Positions 1 to 12,481 of a stretch of 64,000 nt of DNA are shown here, one piece after another. The DNA is from Ptychodera flava (taxonomy: Eukaryota; Hemichordata; Enteropneusta; Ptychoderidae). The stretch covers positions 62,001-126,000 of the forward strand of contig NW_027248288.1 of NCBI RefSeq assembly GCF_041260155.1, read 5' to 3'. A program made the position numbers and the translations under genes. Numbering within the stretch: position 1 is the stretch's first letter; the number at the start of each line of letters is the position of its first letter. The notes beneath the pieces were generated by a model that made no database searches, had not been told where the DNA came from, and saw only the letters and a list, made by a program, of their open reading frames with translations.

Positions 1-528
1 ACTTTCTACGAAAATTTATAAGCCAATGCCGTTCAGATTGAAATGGAAACTTCAAAGGGTATTGAATAACCTACATTGCCAGATCTTGGTCGGGACTGTA
101 GCTACATGAACATCACAAGCAGCTACATCGACCGCATATTTTCATTGCTAACAAGGAACAACGTACACGTACGCCCGAATCATATTTTCACTGCAACCGG
201 CACTACATACTTCTAGGCGTATGCATGACCTTTGTTGGTATGTTTATATACATAAAACGGATGAGCGAACATGACTTATGACAGTGACACTCTAAAACGT
301 AATTTTTAATTATGATTAAAATTTTGTTGTCTGCATTAAGTTCTCCCTGGGCATTGCAATTAATTACAAGTACAGCTTAATTATCTTAAACAAACGAAGA
401 ACGCATCAAAAATTGTACCTATTGTGACCAACACTTTTCATGTCGTCTACGCTGCTGAAGAGTACGGTCCTGGCCGACAGTGTATCATGAGAGAACAGCT
501 ATACGACTGTAATAACTAGACATGCAAC
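1..528. other. Intergenic sequence, nothing recognised
   Basis: AT-rich sequence without a convincing reading frame, repeat or RNA gene. It ends at the TAA (529-531) that precedes the left end of the inverted-repeat element. Confidence 0.5.
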
Positions 529-569
529 TAAGGCACTGGACGTAAATAAGCAGGGGGAGGGCGGGGGAT

Positions 570-645
570 TTCGTAAGAGATTGACCAAAAATTTTTGACC
601 CTCCCCCAAAGCAAGGCTGAAAAATTTGTGACCCTCCCCCAGTTT
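570..645. repeat. Left subterminal G/C-rich repeats of element A
   Basis: Two copies of a motif of about 28-30 bp that read AAAATTT-TTGACCCTCCCCC follow the left terminal inverted repeat. They run in the same direction as the three copies near the right end instead of mirroring them. Confidence 0.55.
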
Positions 646-685
646 CAAAAAATAGAATATTAAAAATTGATCGATCAAAATTGAG

Positions 686-1159
686 GTGGGATTTACAACA
701 CAGGGCAATATAGATGGATACCAGCAAGGGATGTCTGCAGTTTTTTTATTTGCTTCTGCTTGTGACAGGAACACGTCTAGATATGGATGTCAGCCTTACC
801 TAAGAATACTTTCAATGACATGGTGTCAGTCCCATTTGACCAGCATTGGTAAAACTAATCTTGTAGAAAAAATCTCGATAATTCTGTGCTACAGAGTTTT
901 CAGTACGTTTAATAAAAGGAAAACCCCTGATTTCTCTGCCGACACAATATGCATTTTGATTGTTATGATAATGGTTTAATATAATGTTTAACTCTTACAC
1001 TGTTTAAACTTAGTAAACCAATCACCAGATAAAGGAGTACTGGTATTCTTGTTTCCAGTGTGGTATGGGTGATTGTTCTGGGGAACACCATAGGATAAAC
1101 TCTATGATTACATTAATTCATTGTTTGATTTCTGCACAAGTTTGATGAAATGCTCTATT
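686..1159. other. Unassigned DNA inside element A
   Basis: A short plus-strand frame (686-979) has no recognisable features and a composition like the surrounding intergenic DNA. I do not call it a gene. Confidence 0.4.
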
Positions 1160-1274
1160 TTCCACTTTGTTACAAGGTCTTTATTTCAGTAGTGTTGGGC
1201 CATCGGCGCAAAATACTTTGCAATATTTGTAACTGTACAAAAACTGACAGGAAAAGATATCCAATACTACTCCT

Positions 1275-4200
1275 TTAAAAGCTTTGCATATCATTCAACT
1301 CTTTTCTCAATCTCATAGCATGAAATACATAGACAGCTAAACACTGTAGAGTATTTGCATCATCTGTCGTCAAAAGTCGAATAAAATTTCTTTCTGAAGG
1401 TGGATTTAAGTACATTGCTGGGATATACTTCTGTCTCAGTCTTTCAAAAAGTGTACAAATCAAAAGAAAGTGGTACTCATTTTCAATTGCATTACTGTCA
1501 CATAGTAAACAAACTCGTTGTTCTCTATCAATGCCATGTTTACGGTCTGTCTCAATGCGTAGATAATGTGAAGAACAACGTAGCCTGGCAAGTGATTGAA
1601 TATGAGCGGTAACTGTTACAGAAAATAAATAGTTTGCAGGTTCAAGAGAAAATTTGATTTCTCTATAAAAGGAAAGCTTATCTAGCGAACAAACTTCACT
1701 ATACCACTTAATATGCAGATATTCTTTGAACTTGTTTACAAAGGTATCCATAAACCTATTTATATCTTCAATTTCCTGTCTTTCCCATACATCTTGTAAA
1801 TTACATATATACAATAATTTTTTTATGTGGCTTACCCAAGTTGGTTTTGATCTAATACCAGATTGTTCAATATAGTAAAGCATATTGTAACATTTTCTGG
1901 GGTATCTATTTGTGGCATTTTAATCAGTTTTGTCCAGTATTTAATACACTTTTTTGCTGTATGCAAATATATGGATAACGCCCGCACTCCCCCAGAACAG
2001 CAACATTCGGAGCATTACTAGATACTCCTAGGAACATCCTACAAGCATGATAATGGATTCTCTCAATACTCGTATACATATTGTAAACCCACACTTCTGA
2101 TCCATATGTTAAAATAGGGAGAATAATGGTATCAAAGATACTGAAAAAAGTATCAAAATGAAACATTCCATTTTTTCTCGTGACTCTACAGATACCCATG
2201 AGGGATTTAAGTGCTTGTTGTGCTAATGTTTTTGTAGCTACAGACCATTTTAGTCTACATGAAAATATTACTCCTAAATACTTGTAATACGATATAACTT
2301 TGACACGTTTCTCCGCTAAAATTCCATTTCTCGTATTTAGAAAGAATACCACCACTTTTAAATACAATGATTTTTGTCTTTGTCATGTTCACTGTTAATT
2401 TCAAAGTTTTACAGTACAACTCCAAAGAATTTAACAGGCGTTGTATGCCGATAACAGTATCCGAAAAGAGCACAACATCGTCTGCAAATAACAAACAGAA
2501 AATTCTACAATATCGGGGAAGATTGAATGCCCTGATGTCCCCTGTCATGAATTACACGGATTAATTCATTGATAAAAAATGAAAATAAAAACGGACTAAC
2601 CATACAACCTTGGCGAGACCAAGTGGACAAGCGAAATAGTCAGTGTGTTGATTATTGACACGAACACATGACTTGACATCTTGATACATGGCATGGAGTA
2701 TTTTAAACATTTTCCCTTTGATTCCACCTCTTAAAAGGATGTACCATAGTCTTTGACGTTCCACAGTGTCGAATGCCTTTGGAAAAATCGACAAAAGCAC
2801 AGTAAAATTTACCACGTTTGCGAGAAATATACTTTTCAATGACAGAATTTAGAATGAAAATGTTGTCGATGGTCGAATAGCCTCTACGAAACCCGACCTG
2901 TGCTTCATCAATTTCCAAAGCGCATCAGATCAGAAGGTCAAACGAGTATTTAGAATCGAAGTGAAGATTTTACTGAAAATACTGAGTAAAGATATGCCCC
3001 TATAATTTTCAGGACACTCAACAGAACCACTCTTGTAAAGTGGAATAATAATGGCTCTAGCCCAATCACTAGGGAAGGTTCCGGACTCAAAAAGTCTATT
3101 GAAAAGAACATTTAAATATGGAATCAAAAAATGACTCGTTGATTTGAAAAACTCTCCTAGGATACCGTCCGGTCCAGCTGATTTCCCACTTTTTATCTTA
3201 CATATTGCTCTCTCAATCTCATCATTTGTGATAGGAGAATTTAAAATATCATAGCCAACATCTGTTTCATTGTCAAAAAAATCTACAGAGCTCAAAAAAT
3301 TTTCCAACTCATCAGACATGGAAAAATCATCTTCAGCAGATTCATTGGGTACCAAAAGTCTATTAAAGTAATCATAAAATTTATTAAGCATAACATTAAT
3401 TCGTACACAATTTATAGATGTCAACCTTCTCAATGACGCCCAAAACATTTTTTGATCAGAAAGAGAGAAAATGGTCAATTTCCTTTTCAAATCATCATTG
3501 TAAACCGTTTTTTCTCCCTACAAACTCTAAAATCTTTACAAACTTCTTTATATATTTGAAGATCATTTGTACTAATTGTTTTCCTAAATGTTCTTAGCAA
3601 ACGATACTTTTTGTTTTTTAACTCAGTACATTGTTTGTCAAACCAAACAGGCTGCTTTCTATAGTTTGCTGTATTTGAAATCGTTTTCACCATGTCACAT
3701 TTCTCAGCAGCAAACATAAATGAATCAGTTATCTTCCTAACAAAAGTACATACATCTGAATTACAGTCTGCAACAAGTTCATCGAAAGTCGACTTTACAT
3801 TATTTGATTGCAAAATGCTGTTAAAAGAAGCTGCTTTTTCTGTAAGCCAGAAACACTTTTTCAAAGTTACACTTTCATTATTGCGTGTTAAGTCAAAACT
3901 GTACAGAGAATTTAAGCAAAAAGTTATAGGAAGGTGATCAGATTCTGAACGAATCTCTACTGCAAATGAAGACAAACAATTTGAAGAGATGCGATGACAC
4001 AATTGCGTAATCAACTACACTGGTACCGGCGTTAGCAATGCATGTCAATTCGCCATGATTGGAATCTGCACCAACTCTGCCATTGACGATATGTACGTTA
4101 AATGAACAACATAGTGAAAGAGAGAAAACGCCGTAACCATTTACCTCTTTGTCTTTGGACACCCGTGGCATGTTGAAACAGTCGGTGTTGTACAAATGTG

Positions 4201-4897
4201 AAGGATCTAAAGTGAAATCTGTGTCGTCATCTGTTATGTAATCTAACTCTTCACCTGTGCGGGCATTCAAATTCCCAGCAATAATTACATACACTTCTGG
4301 TAAATTTGCAAGAATGACATTCAATTCATTTTCAAATAGTTCAACACCGTTTCCAGATGAAAGACTTTCATAAACTGTAGAGTAACGTGGAGAGATATAT
4401 ATACACTACAGAAAAGGACATCTTTATCTAAACCAAAACAAAACCCTTAAATAAAAGAAAAATACAATCATGAAGTTTGGATTTAACGAGCTTAACATAT
4501 TGAGTGAGATTATTTCTAACCAGTGTAAAACACCTCCAGGATGTCTACCAAATCTTGAAATTTTTTCACGACTTCTATTAAAAATCTGAAAGCCTGGAAA
4601 ATTATTTTGGAATTGATCGTCACTGTCAGACCACGTTTCTATGAAAGACACTACATCGAATTCCAGAACATAGTTTGCAAAGTCAAAAGATTACAGCTTA
4701 TTTTTCAGTCCTTGAACATTCCATATAAAAAAAATTAACTTGCTTTGGGCCGCGGCCTGTTCCTCAGTCTGTGTACCCGTCGCGTTCTCGCCGATGTTGA
4801 AGTCGAGTGCGCGGGCGATCTTGTGTGTAAGTTGAGCTGGCACTGGCAGTGTTCGAAGCTCGTCTTTCATCTCCATTTGTGTGGCTCTTTGTAACAA
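1275..4897 (-). pseudogene. LINE ORF2: endonuclease and reverse transcriptase, frameshifted
   Basis: Reading down the minus strand, the endonuclease starts near 4740 with FFIWNVQGLKNKL and continues with SFIETWSDSDDQ (about 4640). GNLNARTGEE lies at about 4270, SVVDYAIVSSHLF at about 4020 and SESDHLPITF at about 3940. The reverse transcriptase includes DWARAIIIPLYKSGS (3080), NYRGISLLSIFSKIF (3010), EAQVGFRRGYSTIDN (2900) and the catalytic FADD (2477-2488). KYLGVIFSCRLKWS follows at about 2280. The C-terminal frame (1883-1275) holds a CLLC-type Cys/His cluster (about 1500) with Y-H-F-L-L-x-C, as in CR1/L2-like elements. At least seven frame changes or stops separate the pieces, for example near 4650, 4320, 3490, 2920, 2560, 2300 and 1900. 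Confidence 0.85.
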
Positions 4898-5045
4898 CTA
4901 GTTTTCCATTTTTATAATATGTTTTTTTCCCCTGCCGTCTCAAATCAGCCAAAGTCTTCCTCTGCCGTCTGGTTAGATCGTTTCCGATTCCAATGTCAGC
5001 TTCTTTCAGCTTTTGCCTTGAGGTCAGAACCAGGATTTTGTCGTC

Positions 5046-6048
5046 TCAGTCATGAAATGTCACAACAATTGGACATGGTTTGTCTTTCAAATTGACTGTT
5101 ACACGGTGGGCTGTCACAACTTGTCTGTCGTTCCATGTCTTTTTTCCAACATGTTGGTTTAAGAGCTCAACGACTGTCTCCTTACATTGGTCGAAAGTTT
5201 CGCAAGAAAATTCATGGACGCCATATAAGCTGACGTTGTCTCTTCTGGAAAACGATTCCAACCTCTCTGAATCATCGTCAAGCTGGTCAATGCGATCGAC
5301 AATCACATGAAGTCTCTCAGAAATAGCAGAAAAATCGAAATTTGTAAAATGTCGATTTTCTTTTAGATCATTCACCATCTTCCATTTTATGGACAGATGC
5401 TCGAAGTTCTTTGAAGTCATTGCCCAAGTCAACGTATGAATTTCTCAGCTCAGCCTCCGAATTTTTCAGCTCTTGCAATTCGGCATGTATTTCCTTGCGC
5501 GTATTTTTCATTTCGGTCAAAATATCACATCTCAGAGATTCCATAGCTTCGAGTATTTCTTTTTCTGGGCCTGGATTAAGTTCTACATCGCCAGATAGCT
5601 TAAGCAATCTCACAACAAACGGTTGAGAGACAGCTTTCATCTCAGTACAGGTAAACGTTACGTAATTTTGTCCGTCTTGCAATATGTCCAGCAAACTGTT
5701 GTTCAAAAATGGCGCGAAACTGTAACCGTGGTCCAGAACGATCGGAAGAAAAGTTCTAGTTGAAAAATTAAACATACAGTGGTTTTGGTCTTCTGAGTGG
5801 CATACGACCGAATCTTCGTCAAGTAGCTTACCCAGTAGATCCGTCCCCGAAACCAGCAAATCTGCACCGCAAATAGTGTTGGTACATACCATCAGGCAGA
5901 CCAATGTTCTATACAGCAATTCTTGTGACAAGGGCGTCTTCGTTCGGCTGTATGGTGAGGTGGAGATATTTCGCCAATTTTTGGTTGGGAGAATCTCCCT
6001 ATCCGACTTCTCCAGCTCATGGTATCGACACCCATCTTGAAAAACCAT
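5046..6048 (-). pseudogene. LINE ORF1 with N-terminal 2A-like sequence
   Basis: The first frame (6048-5368, 226 codons) begins with a region of about 145 residues containing a hydrophobic stretch (about residues 45-60). The 2A-like motif LLKLSGDVELNPGP occupies residues 148-161. A charged, coiled-coil-like helix rich in Glu and Lys follows (about 162-226). A second, overlapping frame (5432-5046) carries FSRRDNVSLYGVHE, typical of the RNA-binding part of LINE ORF1 proteins, so one frameshift separates them near 5400. A 2A peptide makes the ribosome skip a bond between Gly and Pro, which would release the N-terminal segment from the RNA-binding part. 2A-like sequences are known from LINEs of sea urchin and other invertebrates. 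Confidence 0.75.
5566..5607 (-). other. 2A-like ribosome-skipping peptide coding site
   Basis: The minus strand encodes LLKLSGDVELNPGP. It matches the canonical D-V/I-E-X-N-P-G-P core with no deviation, and the expected Leu/Ser-Gly context precedes it. The skip would fall between the last Gly and Pro. Confidence 0.85.
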
Positions 6049-6170
6049 TTAACAACTTCTGATGGCAAAAACTTCAAGATTTTCCTCAAAAAAACCAACT
6101 TGTTTCTCAGAGCGATGTCAAAGCACGTCCTGTCTTTTGACCCATGTCACGTGACCCCCTTTTCCACTTT

Positions 6171-7484
6171 GTCAGCACACTTGTAAATGTGGAACAAACC
6201 ACAAAAAACAGTTTTAGACTTCACTGGACACACAAAAAAATGACACCACTGCTCAAGTGTCATCAAGCTAGGCTGACAAACTGAATCAATACAGAGCACA
6301 TCATACTAAATACAGCAGCTAATACTGAAAAATTCTGAAATCTTATGAATTTATATAACTCTGACCTGCAAAGTAAACAATAAAACTAACACCATTGTTT
6401 CAAATTACAGTGACTGACAGTCAAAACTAACAAAACAGCAAACATGGAATTTAGCCATTTTCATTGGCCATTAAAGGGACAAAGTCACTCATTTTTGACA
6501 AAATTTTGGTCATTTTAATTTCCGTTGAATATATATGCTTTTCTGCTGCTCACTGAAATGGGCTTAAATGCAATCTCTGGTTGTCACAGCTCAACTCATA
6601 TGCATGCATGGATACAACATGTGGTCACTTAATAATTTAATTTAAGGTATGTACCAAAAACTGTCACAGTAAATTTCACATGTTACTGTAAAATGTTGAC
6701 AAAAATAGCTTTGTCCAAAGTATCATAATATTAGCCATTTCTGAACAGGGATGTAAGATTACACCACCATGCCATGTGAAGTCACAAATATTTCCAATAT
6801 GAAAGTGCAGTCCTCTGGTGAGTGCCGAATCATGTACCGGTATGTTGTACACCATGGAGGTAGACACCAAGCATAGCATTATGTGAAAAAGTTAAAGTCT
6901 TGGTACTAGATGACCACTAAACAAGATTGGCAGTCCGCTTGTTTCAAAGCTATTTAAAAACTTTCTTCTGAGCCTATTTCACATCATAATTGACCCTCTG
7001 CACTTGACCTGCAAGCTTGGTACGTACATGTGTATTCTGGAAAATGACAGTAATTTCAACGTCATTTTAAGTCAGAGATTCGTCATGTGAGTAATTAATT
7101 TCATTCAATTATTTCTGTCCGTTTTTCCTTACTGTCAAAATTGATTGAGGTCTAAGTATTGAAAGTACTTAATTTAATGACGATTTTCACAAATATGTTT
7201 CTCTTACAACTTGACTAAATTGTCACTACTTCCAAGTGTGACTGTGAACATAATTCTAAAAATATTACAAGACCTTCAACACATACAAGTTTGCTTACAA
7301 GTTTCGCGCTGTACCAAGAAGTTCTCTGGACGTACACTGTACATTTTAGCCTATCATTTTCGGGAATAAAGGTCTGTATGTTTTAATGATTGACTTACTG
7401 GCTTATGAAAAATATATTAAGGATCAGAAGGATGTTGATATCGCAATTCACAAGCCTCGGTATTGTTTTCCCAAGCAGGAGCGT
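6171..7484. other. Unassigned DNA inside element A
   Basis: No frame with recognisable protein features was found. The sequence is AT-rich and resembles ordinary intergenic DNA. Confidence 0.4.
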
Positions 7485-7655
7485 ATCAGTATCATTATGG
7501 AACTACCTAGCTCTGCATGGAAGGGCTGTGTGTTACCAGCGCGCGTTATACGGCCTCCTACCACAGGCCGTATAAACGCTGGTAACACACAGCCCTGCCA
7601 TGCAAAGCTAGGAGCTACCACACTCTTTTGGTAGTACCGTGGTATCATATATTGC
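7485..7655. repeat. Long imperfect hairpin with GC-rich loop
   Basis: The left arm (from about 7508, GCTGTGTGTTACCAGCG near 7525) pairs with the right arm ending at 7610 (CGCTGGTAACACACAGC). The central part, GGCCTCCTACCACAGGCC, is itself inverted. Short frames here are by-products of the palindrome. Confidence 0.75.
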
Positions 7656-9835
7656 TTTATGTAGCTGCAGTTCCGAAACTGAAGGGTTTGCCTTTTTTCG
7701 AGTTTAAGCTTTTAGATTTTAGGGTTTGATCAAGTTGACGTCCTACCTAAACAGCAGTCGAAATATTGAGGTACAACGGCAATATTGCCCTACGCTAGGA
7801 GGATATGTGTACCACCGTCGCTACGCAAAGACTACTTACCCAAAAGACCTGTCTCTCTACCGGATGCATACTGGCCTTCGCGTTGCGACTGTGGTTGCAC
7901 CTGTGTGATGAGTATGCCGTTGTTGGAGGCAATCAAAGCAGCCAATAGTTGAATACTCTTACCATTCTCGTAGGGCTTAGACTGCTACACCAAGTCAATG
8001 GCATATATCATGTCAAGTAGGCAGTAAATATGTACCCTTTCACTTTGGCTTTGAACTGCAGATGTGGAATGTTATGATTCAACAGACTGTCCAATAATTC
8101 CAATAATGAATGCCCAAATTGGCTCATAATGGAATAGAGCACACTTATACTCCATTAAGAGTGATTGTGATAAGTAATGCTCTGCAAATGTTTTTTTATA
8201 TTAATGCACATGCATGTGCCTGCTATTTTTTCTAAGGAATTATAATTTAATATTTATCATAATATCAGTAAAATTCAAAATTTGGAATGTATCACATTGA
8301 CAATTGAGGGAATACTGGAAACACAATGTGACACTGATCGCCATAACAATGATATATGGTCATGTACAATGTATTGAGCAGTTCAATGTCTACATGGGGA
8401 GGAAATATGGGAAAGTACAATGTGTGTTTAAAATGTGTTCCTGGTACAGATATAGAACTACATGTGTGCATGACCCCATTATTCACTGGATTTTATAATA
8501 TTCCTGAAAGACCTGTGTAGTCACATAACTGAAAATACCTGCACATGTGCTCATTGCACTCATATCAAATCCTGTTTTACAAAATGTACTATTGTCTTCC
8601 ATAAGGCAATGAGAAGTTCTGGTCATGTTGCCCTGTTTGCGGGGAAAGGTCAACAGAAAGGCTATGCCTATTCAAGCAATAATTTAAGCACACAATTCAA
8701 AGTATGGTCATGGATTGAATGCTATAGTGTGAAATTATGTGACATTACTTTGTCAATTCTTGTGCCTCGTTCTTTGCATTTTAAACATATCACAGAAAGC
8801 AGCCTAGATAATAGAGGAAAGACTGATCCTGATTTGACACAGAGGTGGCCAACACTATTTCATGACCAATCAAGTCTCCATATTCTGAAATGACATTGGG
8901 ATATCACCATATTTAATCAAGTTCAATCTGAATACGTGATCAACATGGCTGATTCACTGTATAAATTACCCACATTAAATTAAATAATCATATATCCTGC
9001 CTTCACAACACAAATGAACACTATCCATTCCAAAGATAGTACCCACGTGGTAAAGCCAATATAAACTTGAAAAATGCCACAAGTAGCCATACCAATCAGA
9101 TGACTGTACCTAAATATTTAAGTATACTAAAATCACTTTTCTGGAATCAAAATTATTAATTATCACACCAAAGCTTGCTCTTAATTTCAAACAATAGTAT
9201 CTCTAAAAACTAAAATTCATGTACCTAAAAGGTGACTGATGCAGGGTGGAGGTTGCCCTTAAACTTTAAGGGAAATGGCTTATGAAAGAGAGGGTTATGG
9301 ATCAACAAAAAGTGGAATGAGAAATAATATTGTCAAATAGTTATAGGTTCAAGATTGACTACATCAGTGGAACAATGTAAGATATTGTGGTAATATCCAG
9401 CAGTGTTTTTGTTAAGGGCGGTACCTAGGTAAATGTTACCGGGGTTCCCCGGTCATTTTACCAGGGTTAGCCTTGGTATATCAGTGCAGTCATACTAGCG
9501 GACAACAGAAATTTTACCAGGGTTCCCAATGTTCTCCAATCTTAGCATAAACACTGTGCAATGTTTATTAACGAAACAAACTACATGTACAGTGTCTGGG
9601 CAACCAGAGTGCCACGGGTTAGCTGCGGAACAATAGATTGGATTTGTTATAAACTTAATGGCGATAAGAATAGCAACAAGAGAGACAATCCTATTTAAGA
9701 TAATGGTGGGGAAGAGATACACAGAGAGTTGGGAATGAGCACTTAATAGAAAGTAAGAGGCAGTGTGCAAGTAATGTCATGTGAGCATAATTGTCTATAC
9801 AAACAATTTGCTTTCTACCTTTAGTGCACCGACAA
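7656..9835. other. Unassigned DNA inside element A
   Basis: Several short frames exist on both strands but none shows family features. A small region near 9440-9530 has repeated TTACC-GGGTT blocks of unknown origin. I support no gene here. Confidence 0.4.
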
Positions 9836-9837
9836 CA

Positions 9838-9935
9838 AGCCAAAAAATTTGTGACCCTCCCCCTTAGAGGAGCTCAAAAACTGTGACCCTCCCCCAAACA
9901 GAGGCTCAAAAATTTGTGACCCTCCCCCAAATCCC
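9838..9935. repeat. Right subterminal repeats of element A
   Basis: Three tandem, imperfect copies of AAAAATTTGTGACCCTCCCC-type units of about 30 bp lie just inside the right terminal inverted repeat. They have the same orientation as the pair near the left end. Confidence 0.6.
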
Positions 9936-9973
9936 CCGGCCCTCCCCTCTGCTAATTTACGTCCAGTCCCTAA

Positions 9974-10684
9974 ACTACCTATCAGTATGGCCAAATGCAT
10001 AACTTCTACTACGTCATGACCACTGGGTCATCAGTCCATGTAGTCAACGTTTTGTTGTTGTACATTGTTCATTTTCCCCCACACTCATGACCTGAGTTTA
10101 ATTAGTCCAGAACATTCTCAAGGTCACTGCGAAGTAAAGAATCCGTTTGGAATACATTCCAAGGTTTACCTTAGGAAGCCAGAAAAAAGCATGGCATTTT
10201 ATCGATGAATGAGATTTACCTGGAAAAAAACATAAAAACAAAGAAACACTGGAGAGTAAAACTATCTTTTATGATTATTATTTTCATGCTGCTAGGTAAT
10301 TAAACATTGGCCGTTGATCATTTCTATCTTCACTGAGGCTGCGCATCGGTGAATTTTAACTGTATAATGCATTCAGTGTCGAGAAAGTTTTTAGGTTTAT
10401 TCGAAAATGAACCGGAGAGTAGTTAGAAGAAATGATCAACCGTCCAGTTGTCCATCTATCTATCCACTCTATACAAACATGCATACAGTCAAGCAGATAT
10501 CAGGAGTACAAAGAGATTCACGAACATAAATTGTATCTACTTCTGTGTAGTATTTTGGCAGATGTACATTCGAACTCAAATTAGTCTATTTATCTCATGC
10601 TTTAACTAGAAACAACTTTTTTTCCTGCTGCAGGTATAACAACAGCCCATACTAGTGAACACTTGATTGCTATCATCAAAGATC
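9974..10684. other. Upstream region of the death-fold gene
   Basis: No coding sequence was recognised. CTGCTGCAG at about 10626-10634 follows a T-rich tract and could be the 3' splice site of a 5' untranslated exon leading into the coding exon at 10685. Confidence 0.35.
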
Positions 10685-12481
10685 ATGACAGACCGGGCAA
10701 CTATCGCAGACATATTTCTTGAATTAACTGGAGCCCAATTCAACCGCGCTAAGGGCTTCTTGAAAGATAATGATGTTCCTGGCGGGATCGTGGATGAAGT
10801 TAAATATGCAGACGACATGGCTCAACTAATACTGAGTCATTTTAAACGAAATGAACGGAAGCAATTAATTCGTGAAATTCTGACAGCAGTTAGAGCTGAA
10901 GATGTTAAAGAAAAAGACAAAGTCAAACGCTTTTTGAATGATGAAGGTAAGTCATATTGGCTGTTACGAAACTTTACGGCTAGTATAAAATATTGCGCTG
11001 AATTTTAATATGCAAGAGATATGACATTAAACTGTATACCATATATAAACCATAGATATGATTAATGTTTTTTAAATTGCCTGAATTGTAATGTTGATGG
11101 TTCCCGTTGTACGACTTGATATACTTTCTCACATGATTGGGATTTGCTCTATTATATGAAAGATCTATCTTCAAACTGTATCGAGTTTAATTTCTATTTT
11201 CAGATGACTCGGCCCATAGCGGACAGTCAAGGTAAATGTATATGTAATATCCTCACAAAATGACAGGATTTCTTTAGTTAGGTCAAATCAAGTGTCCTAC
11301 AGTCAATTGCACTAATAGAGTTATGATAAAAATGTGCTTGATGTGGAAAATAATTAAACGAATTTCAAGTCTTTCTTTGTATCTTAAAAACGATCTTCCT
11401 AATTAAGTGAGTCAATAAAATCTCCGGTTGTCAACCATATTTTCATATATTTCCACATTTCTTAATGTCAAACACGGAAGCAACAAAAGTAAAGTTGTTT
11501 TTTCGCAAGAATTGATGTTAAAACAGAGAAAAGATGAATGAGTTTAGCTTGTTTCATAAACAAACATGCCTTTGCCATGTCAGCGATTACCATTGTTTTA
11601 AAAGTAGTTATGAGATCACAAAACTTCAAACTCAAGCTGTGTTGAGAAGTCTACTTTTACCCACAAAGCACTTCAATATTATGCAGTTTGGCCCCCCTCC
11701 AAGCACAAGCCAAAATTATTTCAGGTGGCGAGAATTTTAATCTGAATCATTAATTTTTCATTGTTAAACATTAAATCAATGTTTCAAATGCTAGCCACAG
11801 AGTTGTAACCGTACTCTACTAAATTGTTAGTTATTCTAGTACCATAGTACATTTACAACAACGCATCAAATTGTTTTCTACTACTATGACATTAGCAAAA
11901 ATAACTAAAGTACCATTGACCTAAGAATTTACATCATGGAGTCTTCATCTTTTGCTTTTATCACAGAAGTACAGATGCCTCACAAATAGATGTGCGCAAG
12001 AAGCTATATCATGATCTTGAAGGTCAGCTGAGTCTCAGAGAGGAAGACCAAGTGAGGATGTTATTGGGAAGACAACTTACTAAGAGGGAGTTAGAAGAAT
12101 TGAAAAGTTTCGCTCATATTCTAATCAGGCTGGAAGAAAAGGGTTACTTCCAAGAGGATTTCAAGCTGCTGAAGGACGTACTGAAGCAATTGGGAGGCCT
12201 CCACTCGTCGATCTCGTTGAGCAGTGTGAACGAAAACTGGGAAATAAATAAAGTTCATACGTTCAAAAGGTATTACTCAACATTTGTAATAATACATTTT
12301 CTAAATTTACTCCACGAGATACGTCATTATTCAAATAGGATTTTTTAAAAACGAATTTCTTCTTGAATAAAGTGAACTAATATCAGTCTTCTTAAATTTA
12401 CATTACAGGTTTACGGCAAGAATACTCATTCAAAAATTACCGCCTTGGGTTGATTTATATCGACGCATGCTATGCCGATAA
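10685..12481 (+). CDS. Two-domain death-fold adaptor: pyrin-like domain plus death effector domain
   Basis: The proposed exons are 10685-10946, 11204-11231, 11967-12269 and 12409-12481. All have GT-AG borders, their phases agree and the total is 666 nt, giving 221 residues and a stop. Residues 5-87 (FLELTGAQFNRAKGFL, then VPGGIVDEV, LILSHF and LIREILTAVRAEDV) have the helix and hydrophobic pattern of a pyrin-type death fold; a CARD-like fold is the alternative. Residues 107-175 match a death effector domain: RKKLYHDLEGQLSLRE, RELEELKSFAHILIRLEEKG and DFKLLKDVLKQLGGL. The usual RxDL motif at its end is replaced by GGL. The protein has no caspase, NACHT or death domain, so by analogy with FADD and ASC it is likely a cytosolic adaptor bridging pyrin-like and DED partners in apoptosis or innate immunity. 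An AATAAA lies at 12657. ATG 10685 is the first in-frame ATG. Confidence 0.75.

Larger units (their letters stand above)
1160..6170 (-). mobile_element. CR1/L2-type non-LTR retrotransposon (LINE) with 2A-like peptide
   Basis: In minus-strand order the element shows an ORF1 region (about 6048-5046) with a 2A-like peptide, coiled coil and RNA-binding-like segment. ORF2 (about 4897-1275) follows with an apurinic-type endonuclease, reverse transcriptase and a Cys/His C-terminal segment. The order and motifs fit the CR1/L2 superclade; the exact clade is uncertain. An AATAAA-like signal lies near 1170 in the 3' tail. ORF2 is spread over several frames, so the copy is inactive, but most domains are still readable. 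It lies wholly inside the inverted ends of element A. Confidence 0.85.
532..9970. mobile_element. Large TIR element or composite, PIF/Harbinger-like ends (element A)
   Basis: The left end at 532 (GGCACTGGACGTAAATAAGC) is, in reverse complement, nearly the right end at 9970 (right end reads GTCCAGTCCC outward). About 35 bp of G-rich inverted match extends inward on each side. TAA lies directly outside both ends (529-531 and 9971-9973), consistent with a 3 bp target duplication. Three-base TNA duplications and GG-starting ends fit PIF/Harbinger DNA transposons, which is an inference from family knowledge. No transposase was recognised inside. The interior holds a LINE, a hairpin and about 4 kb of unassigned DNA, so this may be a non-autonomous element enlarged by insertions. 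Two separate short elements with matching ends are the main alternative. Confidence 0.5.
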
